Part shown: positions 7,182-16,600 of the stretch, piece by piece
Numbering within the stretch: position 1 is the first letter of the stretch
Layout: each line of letters starts with the position of its first letter
Source: a bacterium
GTDB lineage: Bacteria > ARS69
NCBI GenBank assembly: GCA_025774805.1
Contig: JALGZR010000099.1
Location: forward strand, 1-31,457
Direction of reading: 5' to 3'
Length of the DNA: 31,457 nt
The notes under the pieces: generated by a model
Told to the model about the DNA's origin: nothing
Database searches by the model: none
Seen by the model: the letters and a program-made list of their open reading frames with translations, nothing else
Made by a program: the position numbers and the translations under genes

Positions 7182-9560
7182 TCAGAGTCGCCGCGCGACC
7201 TCCACCTCCTCGAAGATCTCCAGGATGTCGCCCTCTTCCAGAGTGCTGAAGCCCTCGACACCGATGCCGCACTCGAAGCCGTTCTTGACCTCGTTCACGT
7301 CTTCCTTGAATCGCTTCAGAGAGGACACCCGGGACTCGTGGACGATCTCGTCACCGCGCTTCACCACGACTCCCGCGTTGCGCTTCACCGATCCGGTGAG
7401 AACCATGCTCCCACCGATGGCACCCAGGCGGGGCACGCGGAAGATCTGTCGGACCTCGGCGGTCCCGATCACTCGGCGTTCGATGTCGGGCTTGAGGAGA
7501 CCCTCCATCGCGGCTCGAATGTCCTCGATGGCCTCGTAGATCACCTCGTAGAGTCGGACGTCCACCTTCTCCCGCTTGACGACCTCGCGGGCAGGACTGT
7601 CCACGTCGACGTGGAAGCCGAGGATGATCGCGTCCGAGGCCGCGGCGAGGAGGACGTCCGACTCGCTCACGTTGCCGACTCCGCGGTGGATGATCCTCAT
7701 CTGGACCTCGTTCGTCGCGATCCTCTCCAAGGAGTCGGAGATCGCTTCCACCGAGCCCTCGACGTCGCCCTTGATGATGGTCCGCAGCTCGACCGACTCT
7801 CCCTCGCGGATCTGGTCGAACAGGGTCTCCAACGTGATGTGCCGCTGGTAGCGGTGCTCCTGCTCACGAAGGAGCTGGGACCGGCGGTTCGCGATCTCGC
7901 GCGCCTCGCGCTCGGTCTTCACCACCAGGAACGACTCTCCGGCATGCGGCACCCCCGAGAACCCGAGCACGCCACAGGGAGTCGAGGGTCCGGCGGACTC
8001 CAGCCGTCGACCCCGCTCGTCGGTCAGCGCCCGGACCCGCCCCGCCTCGGCACCGGCCACCACGGCGTCACCGACCCGAAGCGTGCCCTCCTGAATCAGA
8101 GCCGTCACGACCGTTCCCCGTCCGCGCTCCTTCCGGGCCTCGACGATCGTCCCCCGGGCCCGGCGATTCGGATCCGCCTTGAGTTCGAGGACCTCCGACT
8201 GGAGCAGGATCATCTCCAGGAGCCGATCCATGTTGTCGCCGCGCTTGGCCGACACGTCCACGACGATGTGGTCGCCGCCCCACTCCTCCGGCGTGATCCC
8301 GTGGGCGGTCAGCTCCTGGCGAACCTGATCGGGCTTGGCGTTCGGAACGTCGATCTTGTTCACGGCGACCAGGATCGGGACGCCGGCGGCCCGGGCGTGG
8401 TCGATGGCCTCGATCGTCTGCGGCATCACCGAGTCGTCGGCCGCCACGACGAGGACGACGAGGTCGGTGATCTGGGCCCCGCGGGCCCGCATGGCGGTGA
8501 ACGCCTCGTGACCGGGCGTGTCCAGGAACGTGATCGTGCCGCCGGGGGCCTCCACGTGGTAGGCGCCGATGTGCTGCGTGATGCCGCCCGACTCTCCGGC
8601 GATCACGTTCGTCTCACGGATGTGGTCGAGAAGACTCGTCTTGCCGTGGTCCACGTGCCCCATGATGGTCACCACGGGCGAGCGGTGCTGGAGGTCCTCC
8701 TCCCGGGGCTCCTCCTCCTCGACGATGTAGGGTTCGGCCTCCAAGGCCGACTGGAACTGGACGGTGAATCCGAACTCGTCGGCGAGCATCTCGATCATGT
8801 CCCGATCGAGCCGCTGATTGATCGTGACCATGGATCCGAGCTCCATCGCCTTGGCGATGACCTGGGACGGGGTCACGTCCATGTAGCTCGCGAGCTCGGA
8901 CGTGGAGACGTACTCGGTCACCCGCAGGACGGTCGTGTCCTCGGAGATCTGCTCGACCTCCGCTTTGGCGCGGCGCCGGTGGCGCCGGCGCCGTCCGTCC
9001 ATGTCGGCGAACGTCTTTCGGATGTTCGCCCGCACGACCTTCTGATCCACCGGCCGGCGACCGGCGCCGCGACGACGTCCGGGAGCGGGGGCCGGCTTGC
9101 CCGGGATCGGCCGGGGAGCGGTCACGGCCTCGGTTCCCGCCGGGGCGGCGTCCGGGCTCGCGGCGGCCTCTGCCTGGGCCTTGCGGCGCCGGCTGGCGCG
9201 CTCCACCTCGCGCTTGCGGGCCTCGTCCTTCTTGATCGCCTCCTTTTCTTTGTCGAACTGCTCACGAACGAGCTCGACGGTCTCCTCGTCGATGGAGCTC
9301 ATGTGGCTCTTCACCTCGAGACCGAGCCCGCGCACGATCTTCAGCATCGCCTCGCTCGAGACGGAGAACTCCTTGGCGATCTGGTAGATCCGGACCTTGT
9401 CCGACTTCTTCTTGGTCTTCTTCTCGGCCTTCTTCTCGGCCTTCCCTCCGGACCTCTTGGCCGCGGCCTTTTTGGCCCCCGTCTTCTTGGCTCCCGCCTT
9501 CCCCGAGCCCGGGTCGGGGGCCAGGGCAGGACTGGATCCCGTCTCGTCCAGTGTCCTCAT
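7182..9560 (-). CDS. infB: Translation initiation factor IF-2
   Basis: IF-2 is the GTPase that brings fMet-tRNA to the 30S subunit and promotes subunit joining. It has 792 residues. A Lys/Ala-rich head (about 20-55) is followed by an IF2-N domain ([18 protein letters not shown], about 56-105), a charged linker, and a second IF2-N region (about 205-270). The G domain follows: G1 GHVDHGKT 301-308, GGIT near 326, G3 DTPGH 347-351, G4 NKID 401-404 and G5 SAK 437-439. Beta-barrel and C-terminal domains complete it, with [11 protein letters not shown] near 598 and the fMet-binding C2 domain up to 792. The start is ATG 9560, overlapping the ylxQ stop in an ATGA; upstream extension is Arg-rich and lies inside ylxQ. 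Confidence 0.97.
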   Translation of the reverse strand: MRTLDETGSSPALAPDPGSGKAGAKKTGAKKAAAKRSGGKAEKKAEKKTKKKSDKVRIYQIAKEFSVSSEAMLKIVRGLGLEVKSHMSSIDEETVELVREQFDKEKEAIKKDEARKREVERASRRRKAQAEAAASPDAAPAGTEAVTAPRPIPGKPAPAPGRRRGAGRRPVDQKVVRANIRKTFADMDGRRRRHRRRAKAEVEQISEDTTVLRVTEYVSTSELASYMDVTPSQVIAKAMELGSMVTINQRLDRDMIEMLADEFGFTVQFQSALEAEPYIVEEEEPREEDLQHRSPVVTIMGHVDHGKTSLLDHIRETNVIAGESGGITQHIGAYHVEAPGGTITFLDTPGHEAFTAMRARGAQITDLVVLVVAADDSVMPQTIEAIDHARAAGVPILVAVNKIDVPNAKPDQVRQELTAHGITPEEWGGDHIVVDVSAKRGDNMDRLLEMILLQSEVLELKADPNRRARGTIVEARKERGRGTVVTALIQEGTLRVGDAVVAGAEAGRVRALTDERGRRLESAGPSTPCGVLGFSGVPHAGESFLVVKTEREAREIANRRSQLLREQEHRYQRHITLETLFDQIREGESVELRTIIKGDVEGSVEAISDSLERIATNEVQMRIIHRGVGNVSESDVLLAAASDAIILGFHVDVDSPAREVVKREKVDVRLYEVIYEAIEDIRAAMEGLLKPDIERRVIGTAEVRQIFRVPRLGAIGGSMVLTGSVKRNAGVVVKRGDEIVHESRVSSLKRFKEDVNEVKNGFECGIGVEGFSTLEEGDILEIFEEVEVARRL

Positions 9561-9937
9561 GTCTCTCGACCCCCCGCGTTCTCGCGCCCGGGCACGTCCC
9601 TCGCGCCTCCGGTCGAACGATCGAAGCGCCGGCTCACGGCCGTCGCCAGGTTCGGGTCCCGGATGCCCAGAACGGCGACCGGACCCCGGCCGATCCACTC
9701 TCCGAGCTCGGCTCGGCTTGCCGTGACCCGGACCGGGACACTCTGCTCGGCGGAGATCCTCTCCAGCCGCTCCCGATCCCGGGGCGAGCCGTCCGCGGCC
9801 AGCAGCACGAGTCGGACGTCACCGCGATGCAGCGCGGCGCGGGTCTCGCGGGATCCGATCGACAGACCCCGTCCTTTCCGCGCCAGTCCGAGCAGACCCC
9901 GGATTCCTTCACTTTGGACCCGATTCGCCCCGGACAT
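9557..9937 (-). CDS. ylxQ: L7Ae/L30e-type RNA-binding protein (YlxQ-like)
   Basis: A 126-residue protein with the L7Ae-like layout: GLLGLARKGRGLSIGSRETRAAL, VRLVLLAADGS, then EQSVPVRVTASRAELGEWIGRGPVAVLGIRDPNLA. L7Ae-fold proteins bind kink-turn RNA, and this paralogue lies between ylxR and infB in many genomes. ATG 9937 gives the usual size and overlaps the end of ylxR by 29 nt. The stop overlaps infB (ATGA), so translation is coupled. The last 20 residues or so ([17 protein letters not shown]) are not conserved-looking. Confidence 0.88.
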   Translation of the reverse strand: MSGANRVQSEGIRGLLGLARKGRGLSIGSRETRAALHRGDVRLVLLAADGSPRDRERLERISAEQSVPVRVTASRAELGEWIGRGPVAVLGIRDPNLATAVSRRFDRSTGGARDVPGRENAGGRET

Positions 9938-10184
9938 TCTGGAGGACGTCCTCCATGACCGCAAGTCGGAACGCCTCGGAGGACACCTCGAAGTCGGGTC
10001 CCCGACGGCGGTACCGCTTCCGCATCGCGCGGTAGCACTCCGGTGACCGGCACACGTAGGCTCCGCGGCCGGGAAGCCGGGCCTCCGGATCGGGACGGGC
10101 GATCCCGTCCCGGTCGACGACCCACCGGAGCAGCTCCACCTTCTCTCGGCGACGCCGGCAGCCGACGCAGGTACGGATCGGCAC
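9909..10184 (-). CDS. ylxR: YlxR family protein (DUF448)
   Basis: 91 residues with the YlxR signature: PIRTCVGCRRRREK near the N terminus, LPGRGAYVCRSPECYRAM in the middle, and an Arg-rich RKRYRRR segment. The family is a small nucleic-acid-binding fold encoded between nusA and infB; regulatory and RNase P-related roles have been proposed elsewhere. The GTG start at 10184 has a near-ideal GGGGAGGT Shine-Dalgarno 8 nt upstream. It follows nusA by 22 nt. Confidence 0.92.
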   Translation of the reverse strand: MPIRTCVGCRRRREKVELLRWVVDRDGIARPDPEARLPGRGAYVCRSPECYRAMRKRYRRRGPDFEVSSEAFRLAVMEDVLQNVRGESGPK

Positions 10185-10206
10185 GGGGCGACCTCCCCCC
10201 GTCGGT

Positions 10207-12021
10207 CTATCCCGGGGTCTTTCCGGACGACGAGGCGTCGGCGCTCTTCTCCGGACTCTCCGGAGCGTCGCCCTCGTCCCCTCCCCATCCCGCGGAGAGC
10301 TCGGACTCCATGGCCTCGATGTCGTCGAGATAGCTGTCGGACTCCTTGTCGGCTCCGGACGCGGCCCCGGTCGCGCCCCCGCGGTCCCCGGCGTCCTCCG
10401 CTCCGGACGGCTCGGCCGGCTTCGCGGTCGTCTCGGCTCCGCTCTCCGGCTCGCTCGCCTCCGCGGCCGTCTCGGCTCCGCTCTCCGGCTCGCTCGGCTC
10501 CGCGGCCGTTTCGGCTCCGCTCTCCGGCTCGGCCGGTGCTTCCGCCTCGACCTCGGCCGTCCGCTCCGTTTCGGTCTCCGTCTCGGCCTCCGATGTCGTT
10601 TCGACCGCCGTCTCGGCCTCGGGGGCCGTTTCCGTCCCGGCCGCCTTCACCGCGTCCCCGGCGTCCTCGGTCGCCTCCGGCGTCTCCCCCTCGGCTCCGG
10701 CCTCCGTCTCGACCTCGGCCGCCGGTTCGGCCTCCGCAGCCGCCTCGGCCTCCGCGCGGATCCGCTCCTCCTCGACCATCTCGAGGTGTCGGACGGCAGC
10801 GAGGTAGATCTTCTGGGCCGTCACGTCCCCCACCCCGGGGACGTTGATGAGGTCCTCGATCGTCGCCTTGACGATGTCCTGAACCGACTCGAACCCGCCC
10901 TGGATCAGGCTCTCGATGGTCTTGGGTCCGAGGCCCTCGATCTCGCCGGCCGGGATCTCGCTGGAGCGCGGGGTCTCTCCGCGCGAGACGGCGAACTCCT
11001 CCTCCGACACGAGATCGATCTCCCAGCCGGTGAGCTTGGCCGCGAGACGCGCGTTCTGGCCGCTCTTCCCGATGGCCAGCGAGAGCTGGTCCTCCGAGAC
11101 GACGACCTGCATCTTCCGGTTCTCCTCGTCGGGGATCGTCTGGAGGATCTTCGCCGGAGAGAGAGCCTTCGTGACGAAGGCGATCGGGTCCTCGGAGTAG
11201 GGGACGATGTCGATCCGCTCTCCGGAGAGCTCCCGGACGATTCCCTGGACACGCGAGCCCTTCATGCCGACGCAGGCCCCGACCGGGTCGACGCGGAACT
11301 CGTTCGAGGCGACCGCGATCTTGGAGCGTCCTCCCGCCTCGCGGGCGACCGCCTTGACCACAACGATCCCCTCCAGGATTTCGGGAACCTCCTGTTCGAA
11401 GAGCTTGAGGAGGAACTCGCCCGAGGCGCGGGAGAGAATGATCTGCGGACCCTTCGCATTGCGCTGGACGTCGATGATCATCGCGCGGATCGTGTCGCCC
11501 TGACGGTACTGCTCCCGCCGGATCTGCTCGCGCCAGGGCAGCAGCGCTTCCGCCCGCCCCAGATTGACGATGATGTTGCCGCGGTTCACCTGCTGCACGG
11601 TCCCGGTGAGAATCTCGCCCACCCGGTCGTGGAACTGCTGGTACACGTTCTCGCGCTCGGCTTCGCGCACGCGCTGGACGACGACCTGCTTCGCGGCCTG
11701 GATCGCGTTGCGCCCGAACTCCTCGATGGACAGCGGAATCCGGAGCTCCTGTCCCACCTTGATGTCCGGTTCTTCGAGACGCGCGTCGTCGATCTCGACC
11801 TCCAGCTCTTCGTCGGTGAGATCCTCGACGACGGTGCGGACGTACTCGACGCCCATCTGCCCGGTCGTCTCGTCGAAGCGGACCTGGATGTCGGCGTTCG
11901 GCCCGTACCTGCGGCGGGCGGCCGACACGATTCCCGCCTCGAGTGTCTCGATCACGAGTTCCCGGTCGACGTTCTTCTCCCGAGCGATCTGACCCAGGGC
12001 TTCGAGAATCTCGTAGTTCAT
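10207..12021 (-). CDS. nusA: Transcription termination/antitermination factor NusA with acidic repeat tail
   Basis: NusA binds RNA polymerase and modulates pausing, termination and antitermination. The order is: N-terminal polymerase-binding domain (1 to about 127), S1 (about 133-200), KH1 (about 202-278, DPVGACVGMKGSRVQGI), KH2 (about 280-345, LAIGKSGQNARLAAKLTGW) and one helix-hairpin-helix unit (about 358-410, IEGLGPKTIESL and LINVPGVGDVTAQKI). From about 415 to 604 there is an acidic Ala/Glu/Thr-rich tail of some 190 residues, including a 13-residue repeat SEPESGAETAAEP (about residues 497-530). Such a tail is much longer than in E. coli NusA (495 aa in total). The ATG at 12021 overlaps the rimP stop (ATGA). 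Confidence 0.96.
   Translation of the reverse strand: MNYEILEALGQIAREKNVDRELVIETLEAGIVSAARRRYGPNADIQVRFDETTGQMGVEYVRTVVEDLTDEELEVEIDDARLEEPDIKVGQELRIPLSIEEFGRNAIQAAKQVVVQRVREAERENVYQQFHDRVGEILTGTVQQVNRGNIIVNLGRAEALLPWREQIRREQYRQGDTIRAMIIDVQRNAKGPQIILSRASGEFLLKLFEQEVPEILEGIVVVKAVAREAGGRSKIAVASNEFRVDPVGACVGMKGSRVQGIVRELSGERIDIVPYSEDPIAFVTKALSPAKILQTIPDEENRKMQVVVSEDQLSLAIGKSGQNARLAAKLTGWEIDLVSEEEFAVSRGETPRSSEIPAGEIEGLGPKTIESLIQGGFESVQDIVKATIEDLINVPGVGDVTAQKIYLAAVRHLEMVEEERIRAEAEAAAEAEPAAEVETEAGAEGETPEATEDAGDAVKAAGTETAPEAETAVETTSEAETETETERTAEVEAEAPAEPESGAETAAEPSEPESGAETAAEASEPESGAETTAKPAEPSGAEDAGDRGGATGAASGADKESDSYLDDIEAMESELSAGWGGDEGDAPESPEKSADASSSGKTPG
10431..10532. repeat. 39-bp in-frame tandem repeat encoding the NusA tail
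   Basis: Units at 10431-10469 and 10470-10508 and a partial third unit from 10509 differ at only a few positions. Each encodes 13 residues of the SEPESGAETAAEP type. The 39-bp period keeps the frame, so copy-number change alters tail length without breaking nusA. Confidence 0.85.
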
Positions 12022-12509
12022 CGCTCCCTACCTCCGGTACCGCCGATCCCGGCCTGCTCCGGGACGAGGCGGGCCTTCTTCACCGACGTCCAGGGAATCA
12101 CGGTTTCCTCTCCATCGTCCCCTACCAAAACGACCTCTTCCTCGCCGCGGGTGCCTCCGCTGAGACCCGTGTGCTCCGAGACCTGCCCGTCCTCGTCGCG
12201 CCAGAGGCGCACGCGCCGTCCCCGGAAGACTTCGAACTCCCGCCCCTCTCTGAGGTGGCGATCCGTGCCCGGGGAGGACACCTCGAGAGTGTAGCTGCCG
12301 GGAACGGCCTCGTGATCCTCGAGGATGTCCCCCGCGAGGCGCGTGACCCGGCTGCAGTCGCCGTGAGTGACCCCCGAAGCGCCGTGGATCACCAGCCGGA
12401 TCACCGGCCGGCGACCGGTCGGAACGAGGACCACCTCGACCAGGTCCACCCCCGCCGACGCGACGCCGGCGCTCAACAGGTCGAAAAGCTCCCGCTCCCG
12501 AGGATTCAT
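12018..12509 (-). CDS. rimP: Ribosome maturation factor RimP
   Basis: RimP assists early 30S assembly. 163 residues from ATG 12509: MNPRERELFDLLSAGVAS, VDLVEVVLVPTGRRPVIRLVI, HGDCSRVTRLAGDIL, and the family signature LEVSSPGTDRHLREGREFEVFRGRRVRL (usually LEVSSPGLDRPL). The C-terminal SH3-like part contains a loop that looks longer than usual (EHTGLSGGTRGEEEV). It heads the nusA-infB operon and overlaps nusA through ATGA. An upstream in-frame start at 12620 would add a segment unlike the family. Confidence 0.94.
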   Translation of the reverse strand: MNPRERELFDLLSAGVASAGVDLVEVVLVPTGRRPVIRLVIHGASGVTHGDCSRVTRLAGDILEDHEAVPGSYTLEVSSPGTDRHLREGREFEVFRGRRVRLWRDEDGQVSEHTGLSGGTRGEEEVVLVGDDGEETVIPWTSVKKARLVPEQAGIGGTGGRER

Positions 12510-12566
12510 TACTTCATTTCCCCCGAGCCGGCCCGTCGTGGGCCCGATCCGGTCGAGGGACGGGAT

Positions 12567-12594
12567 GCAGAGGTCCCGGAATCCGGGCCTCTGC
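12567..12594. other. Stable hairpin in the rimP-nusA leader
   Basis: GCAGAGG (12567-12573) pairs with CCTCTGC (12588-12594) and CCCGG pairs with CCGGG around an AAT loop, with one bulged T. It lies 58 nt upstream of the rimP start. Neither strand has a U-run after it, so it is not a classical intrinsic terminator. It may be a leader regulatory structure or the 3' end of the upstream gene. Confidence 0.5.
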
Positions 12595-12655
12595 CGGGCA
12601 AGAAAGAAAAGGCCGGGCAAAAGGAAAGCCTCCGGTCTCCCGCAGGCTGATTGTC

Positions 12656-12684
12656 AATTTCGACCCATCTCGGGCGATTGTCAA
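12656..12684 (-). promoter_or_regulatory. Possible sigma-70 promoter for the rimP-nusA-infB operon
   Basis: On the minus strand a perfect TTGACA (12684-12679), overlapping the stop of the M28 gene, is 17 nt from GAAATT (12661-12656), a weak -10 (3 of 6). A second TTGACAAT begins at 12657, so the octamer TTGACAAT occurs twice, 27 nt apart. Which -35 is used is unclear. Confidence 0.35.
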
Positions 12685-13631
12685 GAAGAAAGGGTCTCCT
12701 CCGCCCGTTCGATCAGGGCGAGGACGAGCCGGCCGATCTCCTCGAGCGTCTCCGGGGAGCAGTTGTCCGGGAGGTCCCGCGTCGTGTGCCAATCGGGATC
12801 GGCGAAGTCGATGACGTCGATGGCCGGGATCCCCGCCCGAAGGAACGGCACGTGATCGTCGTAGACGGGGGCGCCGAGGGAGTCCACCAGGACGCCGATC
12901 CCTCGCTCGCGACCCAGCCGCCAGACCGTTTCGACAAGGGGGGCGGCCCCCAGGACCGAATGCGCCTCCCGGGGGAAGCGCGCTCCCTTCCGGCCCACCA
13001 TGTCGAGAATGACCACGAAGGTGGGACGGTAGTCGGGGTGATCCCGGACGAAGGCGGCCGATCCGAGAGCGTAGGTCTCCGGCTGTCCCTCGACGCCCTG
13101 GTCCTCTCCGTCGAAGAGGACCAGGTCCACGCCGACCCGGGGGGGGCGCTCGGCCAGGATCGCCGCGATCTCGAGCAGCACCGCGACCCCGGAGGCGCCG
13201 TCGTTCGCGCCCGGCACGGGAAGGCTCCGCCGGGACTCCTCCTCCTCCCGCTCCGCGATCGGTCGCGTGTCCCAGTGCGCCCCGAAGAGAATCCGGGACG
13301 AGCTCTCCTCGGTGAAGACGGCCACGAAGTTCGTGAGCGTGAGCGAGGTGGAGTCGAGAGGAGAGATCTCCCGGAAGCGGTGCAACGACAGCCGGTCGGC
13401 GGTGCTCTCCAAGTGACGGCGGACATAGGCGGCGGTCCGCTCGTAACCCTCCGTCCCCGGGATCCGGGGGCCCGCCGCCACCTGGGCCTCGAGGTGCCGA
13501 AACGCCCTCTCCCCGTCGAACGTGCGCTCGCGGTCCGCACAGGCGCTCTCCCCCGCGATGACTCCGACGGCCGCGGCCAGTCCGGCGGCCCGGGCGGCGA
13601 CCGAAACGCGGAGAGGGAAGGGAGCCGGCAT
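12681..13631 (-). CDS. Secreted glutaminyl-peptide cyclotransferase-like M28 metalloenzyme
   Basis: 316 residues. An N-terminal hydrophobic segment ends GVIAGESAC (Cys31), so the protein is exported, perhaps as a lipoprotein with an imperfect lipobox. The catalytic domain matches the glutaminyl cyclase branch of the M28 fold: GAHWDTRP (His119, Asp121), GANDGASGVAVLLEIA (Asp144), VDLVLFDGEDQG (Glu176, Asp177), ILDMVG (Asp210), DDHVPFLRAGIPAIDVIDF (His260) and WHTTRD (His282). Such enzymes cyclise N-terminal Gln to pyroglutamate using one zinc; an aminopeptidase activity is the alternative. ATG 13631 has GGAGG 5 nt upstream and lies only 14 bp after the sprA stop, so the two genes are probably co-transcribed. 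Confidence 0.85.
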   Translation of the reverse strand: MPAPFPLRVSVAARAAGLAAAVGVIAGESACADRERTFDGERAFRHLEAQVAAGPRIPGTEGYERTAAYVRRHLESTADRLSLHRFREISPLDSTSLTLTNFVAVFTEESSSRILFGAHWDTRPIAEREEEESRRSLPVPGANDGASGVAVLLEIAAILAERPPRVGVDLVLFDGEDQGVEGQPETYALGSAAFVRDHPDYRPTFVVILDMVGRKGARFPREAHSVLGAAPLVETVWRLGRERGIGVLVDSLGAPVYDDHVPFLRAGIPAIDVIDFADPDWHTTRDLPDNCSPETLEEIGRLVLALIERAEETLSS

Positions 13632-13645
13632 CACGTCCTCCGAGA

Positions 13646-16600
13646 TCAGAACTTCAGGATCGCCTCGAACGCGAGACTGATGGTCTTGTCGGTCCGATCG
13701 CGCTGGAGGTCCTGGTTCCGGCGGTAGGAGAAGTTGACGCTCCCCTGGATCTTTCGGGAGAAGTTGTACGTCGCGCGGGGCTCGATACCGAGCGACTTCT
13801 GGTGGCTGCGAACCGTCGTCGTCACGGACCCGGTCTCGGGAATGCTCGACTCCACCGACTTCGCCTCGCTCCCGTTGACGTCGAAGTTGAGGGTCAGATC
13901 GCTCTTGAAGCGCAACCGGCGCCCCAGGATCGTGATTCCCTTCGGGGCCGAGAAGCTGTAGCGCCCGTTGACGCGCCATCCCGTCGAGGTCGTCTCCGTG
14001 CTGGACAGAACGGAGCGGAAGTCCGACTCGTCCACGGTCGTGCTCCGGTTCAGGGACACCGTCGTGTTGAGCCCGGACTTCCAGTTGGTGCTCCACGACA
14101 GGAGCGGCGAGAACTCCTTGCGGACGTTCTCGGTGTCATACCAGTTCGCCGTCGAGTCCACGGCCGCGCCCGGAACGGGCAGTTTCCCCGACCGGCGCCG
14201 CTGGCGCCGGTACGCCGAGTTCAGCGAAGAGGACTTCGTCCATCGCCGCAGGAAGAGGCGATCCTCCAGACCTTCGATGGTGACGGAGATGTCCGGAAAC
14301 GTCAGGTCCTCGGTCTTGTTACGCGTCCCGCGCAGGGTCTTCTTGGAGATGTTCCGGGAGTAGCTGCCGTCCAGGTAGATCGTCGAGGTCGGCTCGAAGC
14401 TCGTGTCCAGCTTCGTGGAGTACGCGTCCTCGGTGTTGTCCTCGATCAGGTTGGAGGCCCCGGCGCCCGCGAAGGGGACGATCACATCGAGATCGAATCC
14501 GGTCAGACCGAACTGGTAGGCGAGGTCGGGGCGATCGGAGACCCGGCTGTACCGTGAGGAGCGACGGTCGGAGTACGAGTAGCGGATGTCTCCGATCGTG
14601 TGGACGAGGCTCGTGAGCCCGTCGTAGATCCGGCCGAAGTCAGGGCCCTTCGGCTCTTCTCCCTCCTCCCCACCTTCCTCCTCCGACTCCGGCTTCTCGG
14701 CCTCGGGTTCCTCGTCCTCGTCTCTCTCCGGTTCCGGCGGCAAGTCGTCCCGCCAGGATCGACCCTGCCGGGAGGATCGGGCCCGCGACGCAGGGGCCGT
14801 GCCCCGCGCACCGGTTTCGCGCCGCTTCGGCAGGAGCTGCCGTAGGCTCAGGGTGGTCGTGAAGTCCCGGGAGTTGGAGTTCTGAACGCGGAACACCCGA
14901 ATGGGACCCCCCTGCGCCTCCGGCCGGGACTGGAGATCGGGCGGCTGCACCGAGGGGCCCTGGTCCTCCTGGTAGTTCGTGTCGTAGGAGACGACGGGAC
15001 GCAACCACCGGAAGAACCCCGGACGGTAGCTCAAGCGCGTGACGTGATCGCGCTGGAGCTCGCGCCCGCCCCGCTTGAAGCTCTCCCACAGCGCCTCTTC
15101 GGGATGGCGATCGAAGTCCTGTCGCTTGTTGAAGGAGAAAGAACTGTCGAACGTGTTGGACCGTACCGGATCCCACTGGACACCCATCGTACCCAGGAGC
15201 GAGCGCGTCCGCACGGGGGCGCGGGGCTGCTCGACCCGCTCTCCCGTGTCGTTCTCGCGGATGTCGGCCGACTCGGTCGTGGCCAGACTGCCGTTCACGC
15301 CCAGCTTCACCGTGGGCAGATAGGAGATGTCGAACCGCTTGAGCAGTCGCCAGGTCTTTCCCTGGCCCGGATTCAGGTTGTAGGACGCCTGACCCGACGT
15401 GTTCTCGGTCCGGGAGGTCTGGAACGGAGTCCGATTGCGCCCCCGCGTGTTCGAGCCGCCGAAGCTGAGGTTGTCGATGCTGTATCGAAGGAGGGCATTC
15501 CGAGAGGGTCGGGTCTTGGCGAAGCGGGATGAGACCGATTGCCTTCGACTCGTCGACCGGGCTTCGGCCTTGTCCTCCTCGTCCTCGAGCTCGATGTCTG
15601 AATTGGGTGCCAAGAGCGGGGTGGTCTCCGAGTACGAGTAGTCGCCGGACAGGGGCAGAGAGATGCCGCGCCCATCGAAGAACTTGTTGAGCTTGATGTC
15701 CCCTCTCACGTTCCAGGATCTTTCGTCGTTGCCGTGTCGGTTCCCCTCGATCCGGCGGAATTCCGAGTCGACCAGTTTTCCCCCTCCGGAGACGTTGAGG
15801 AGGTCGGCGAAGCGTGCGGAGCCGCTGATCCGGGAGGCGTACCCGATGTCCTTCTTCACCCGGCGGAGTCGAATCTCGTCCACCCAGATCTCCCCTCGGA
15901 TCGTGGGGGTCGAGGGATCGTCCCCCCGGATGCCGAGAGTCATTCTCCGCACCCGGGTCAGTGACGGGAGACCGTACACCGCGAGAGTGTCCGCCCCGTC
16001 GACCGTGTACCGGTAGTCGACGGGAACACCCTCTACGGTCCGGGTGGTCTCCGCCGGATCGAGCTTGAGCTCCGCCAGATCGTTCAGGCGAATCGAGATC
16101 TCGCGCCACCCCCCCGCGGCCTCCGACAGCTCCCGGGTCGTGAACTCGTAGAAATTCGTCGTGTCGGGGCCGAAGCGGAGGAAGAAGCTCCCCTGGGAGG
16201 ACCGATCGGGGGACCCGTCGCGGAGGTAGAAGTCCATCGTCTCGTACTGCGTATAGTCCTGGCTGCGCCCCTGACCGGTATCGAGAATCTCCTTGTACGC
16301 GGAGTTCTGCCGCCCTCCCATCGTGTCTCCCGGTGCCCCTGCCGACGGGATGTCCCAGTACTCGAGGACGAGGGCCTGCTCCCGCTTCTGCTCGTTGTTC
16401 TGATCTTCGCCCGGGTCGAACGGGGGAAAGTAGTCGACGTCCTCCTTGTTGTTCTTGACGTCGACCCCGAGGAATCCCACCTCGTCGTCCACCTCGAAGG
16501 GCACCACCGTGTCGTTCCTGGACTGCCGCTCCTCGACCCAGGCCGAGCCCACGATCTTCACCTGCGCGATCTGGGCCTTGCGACCGGGACCCGGCTCGAG

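Noticed and set aside
7178-7190. CGACTC-A-GAGTCG palindrome over the infB stop codon, considered as a terminator or operator
   Set aside because: A one-base loop cannot form a normal hairpin, there is no U-tract, and translation coupling of the operon continues beyond it.
7098-10046. An open frame of over 980 codons opposite infB and ylxQ
   Set aside because: It mirrors the strong third-position GC bias of the infB strand. Its translation is low-complexity with no motif or ribosome-binding site.
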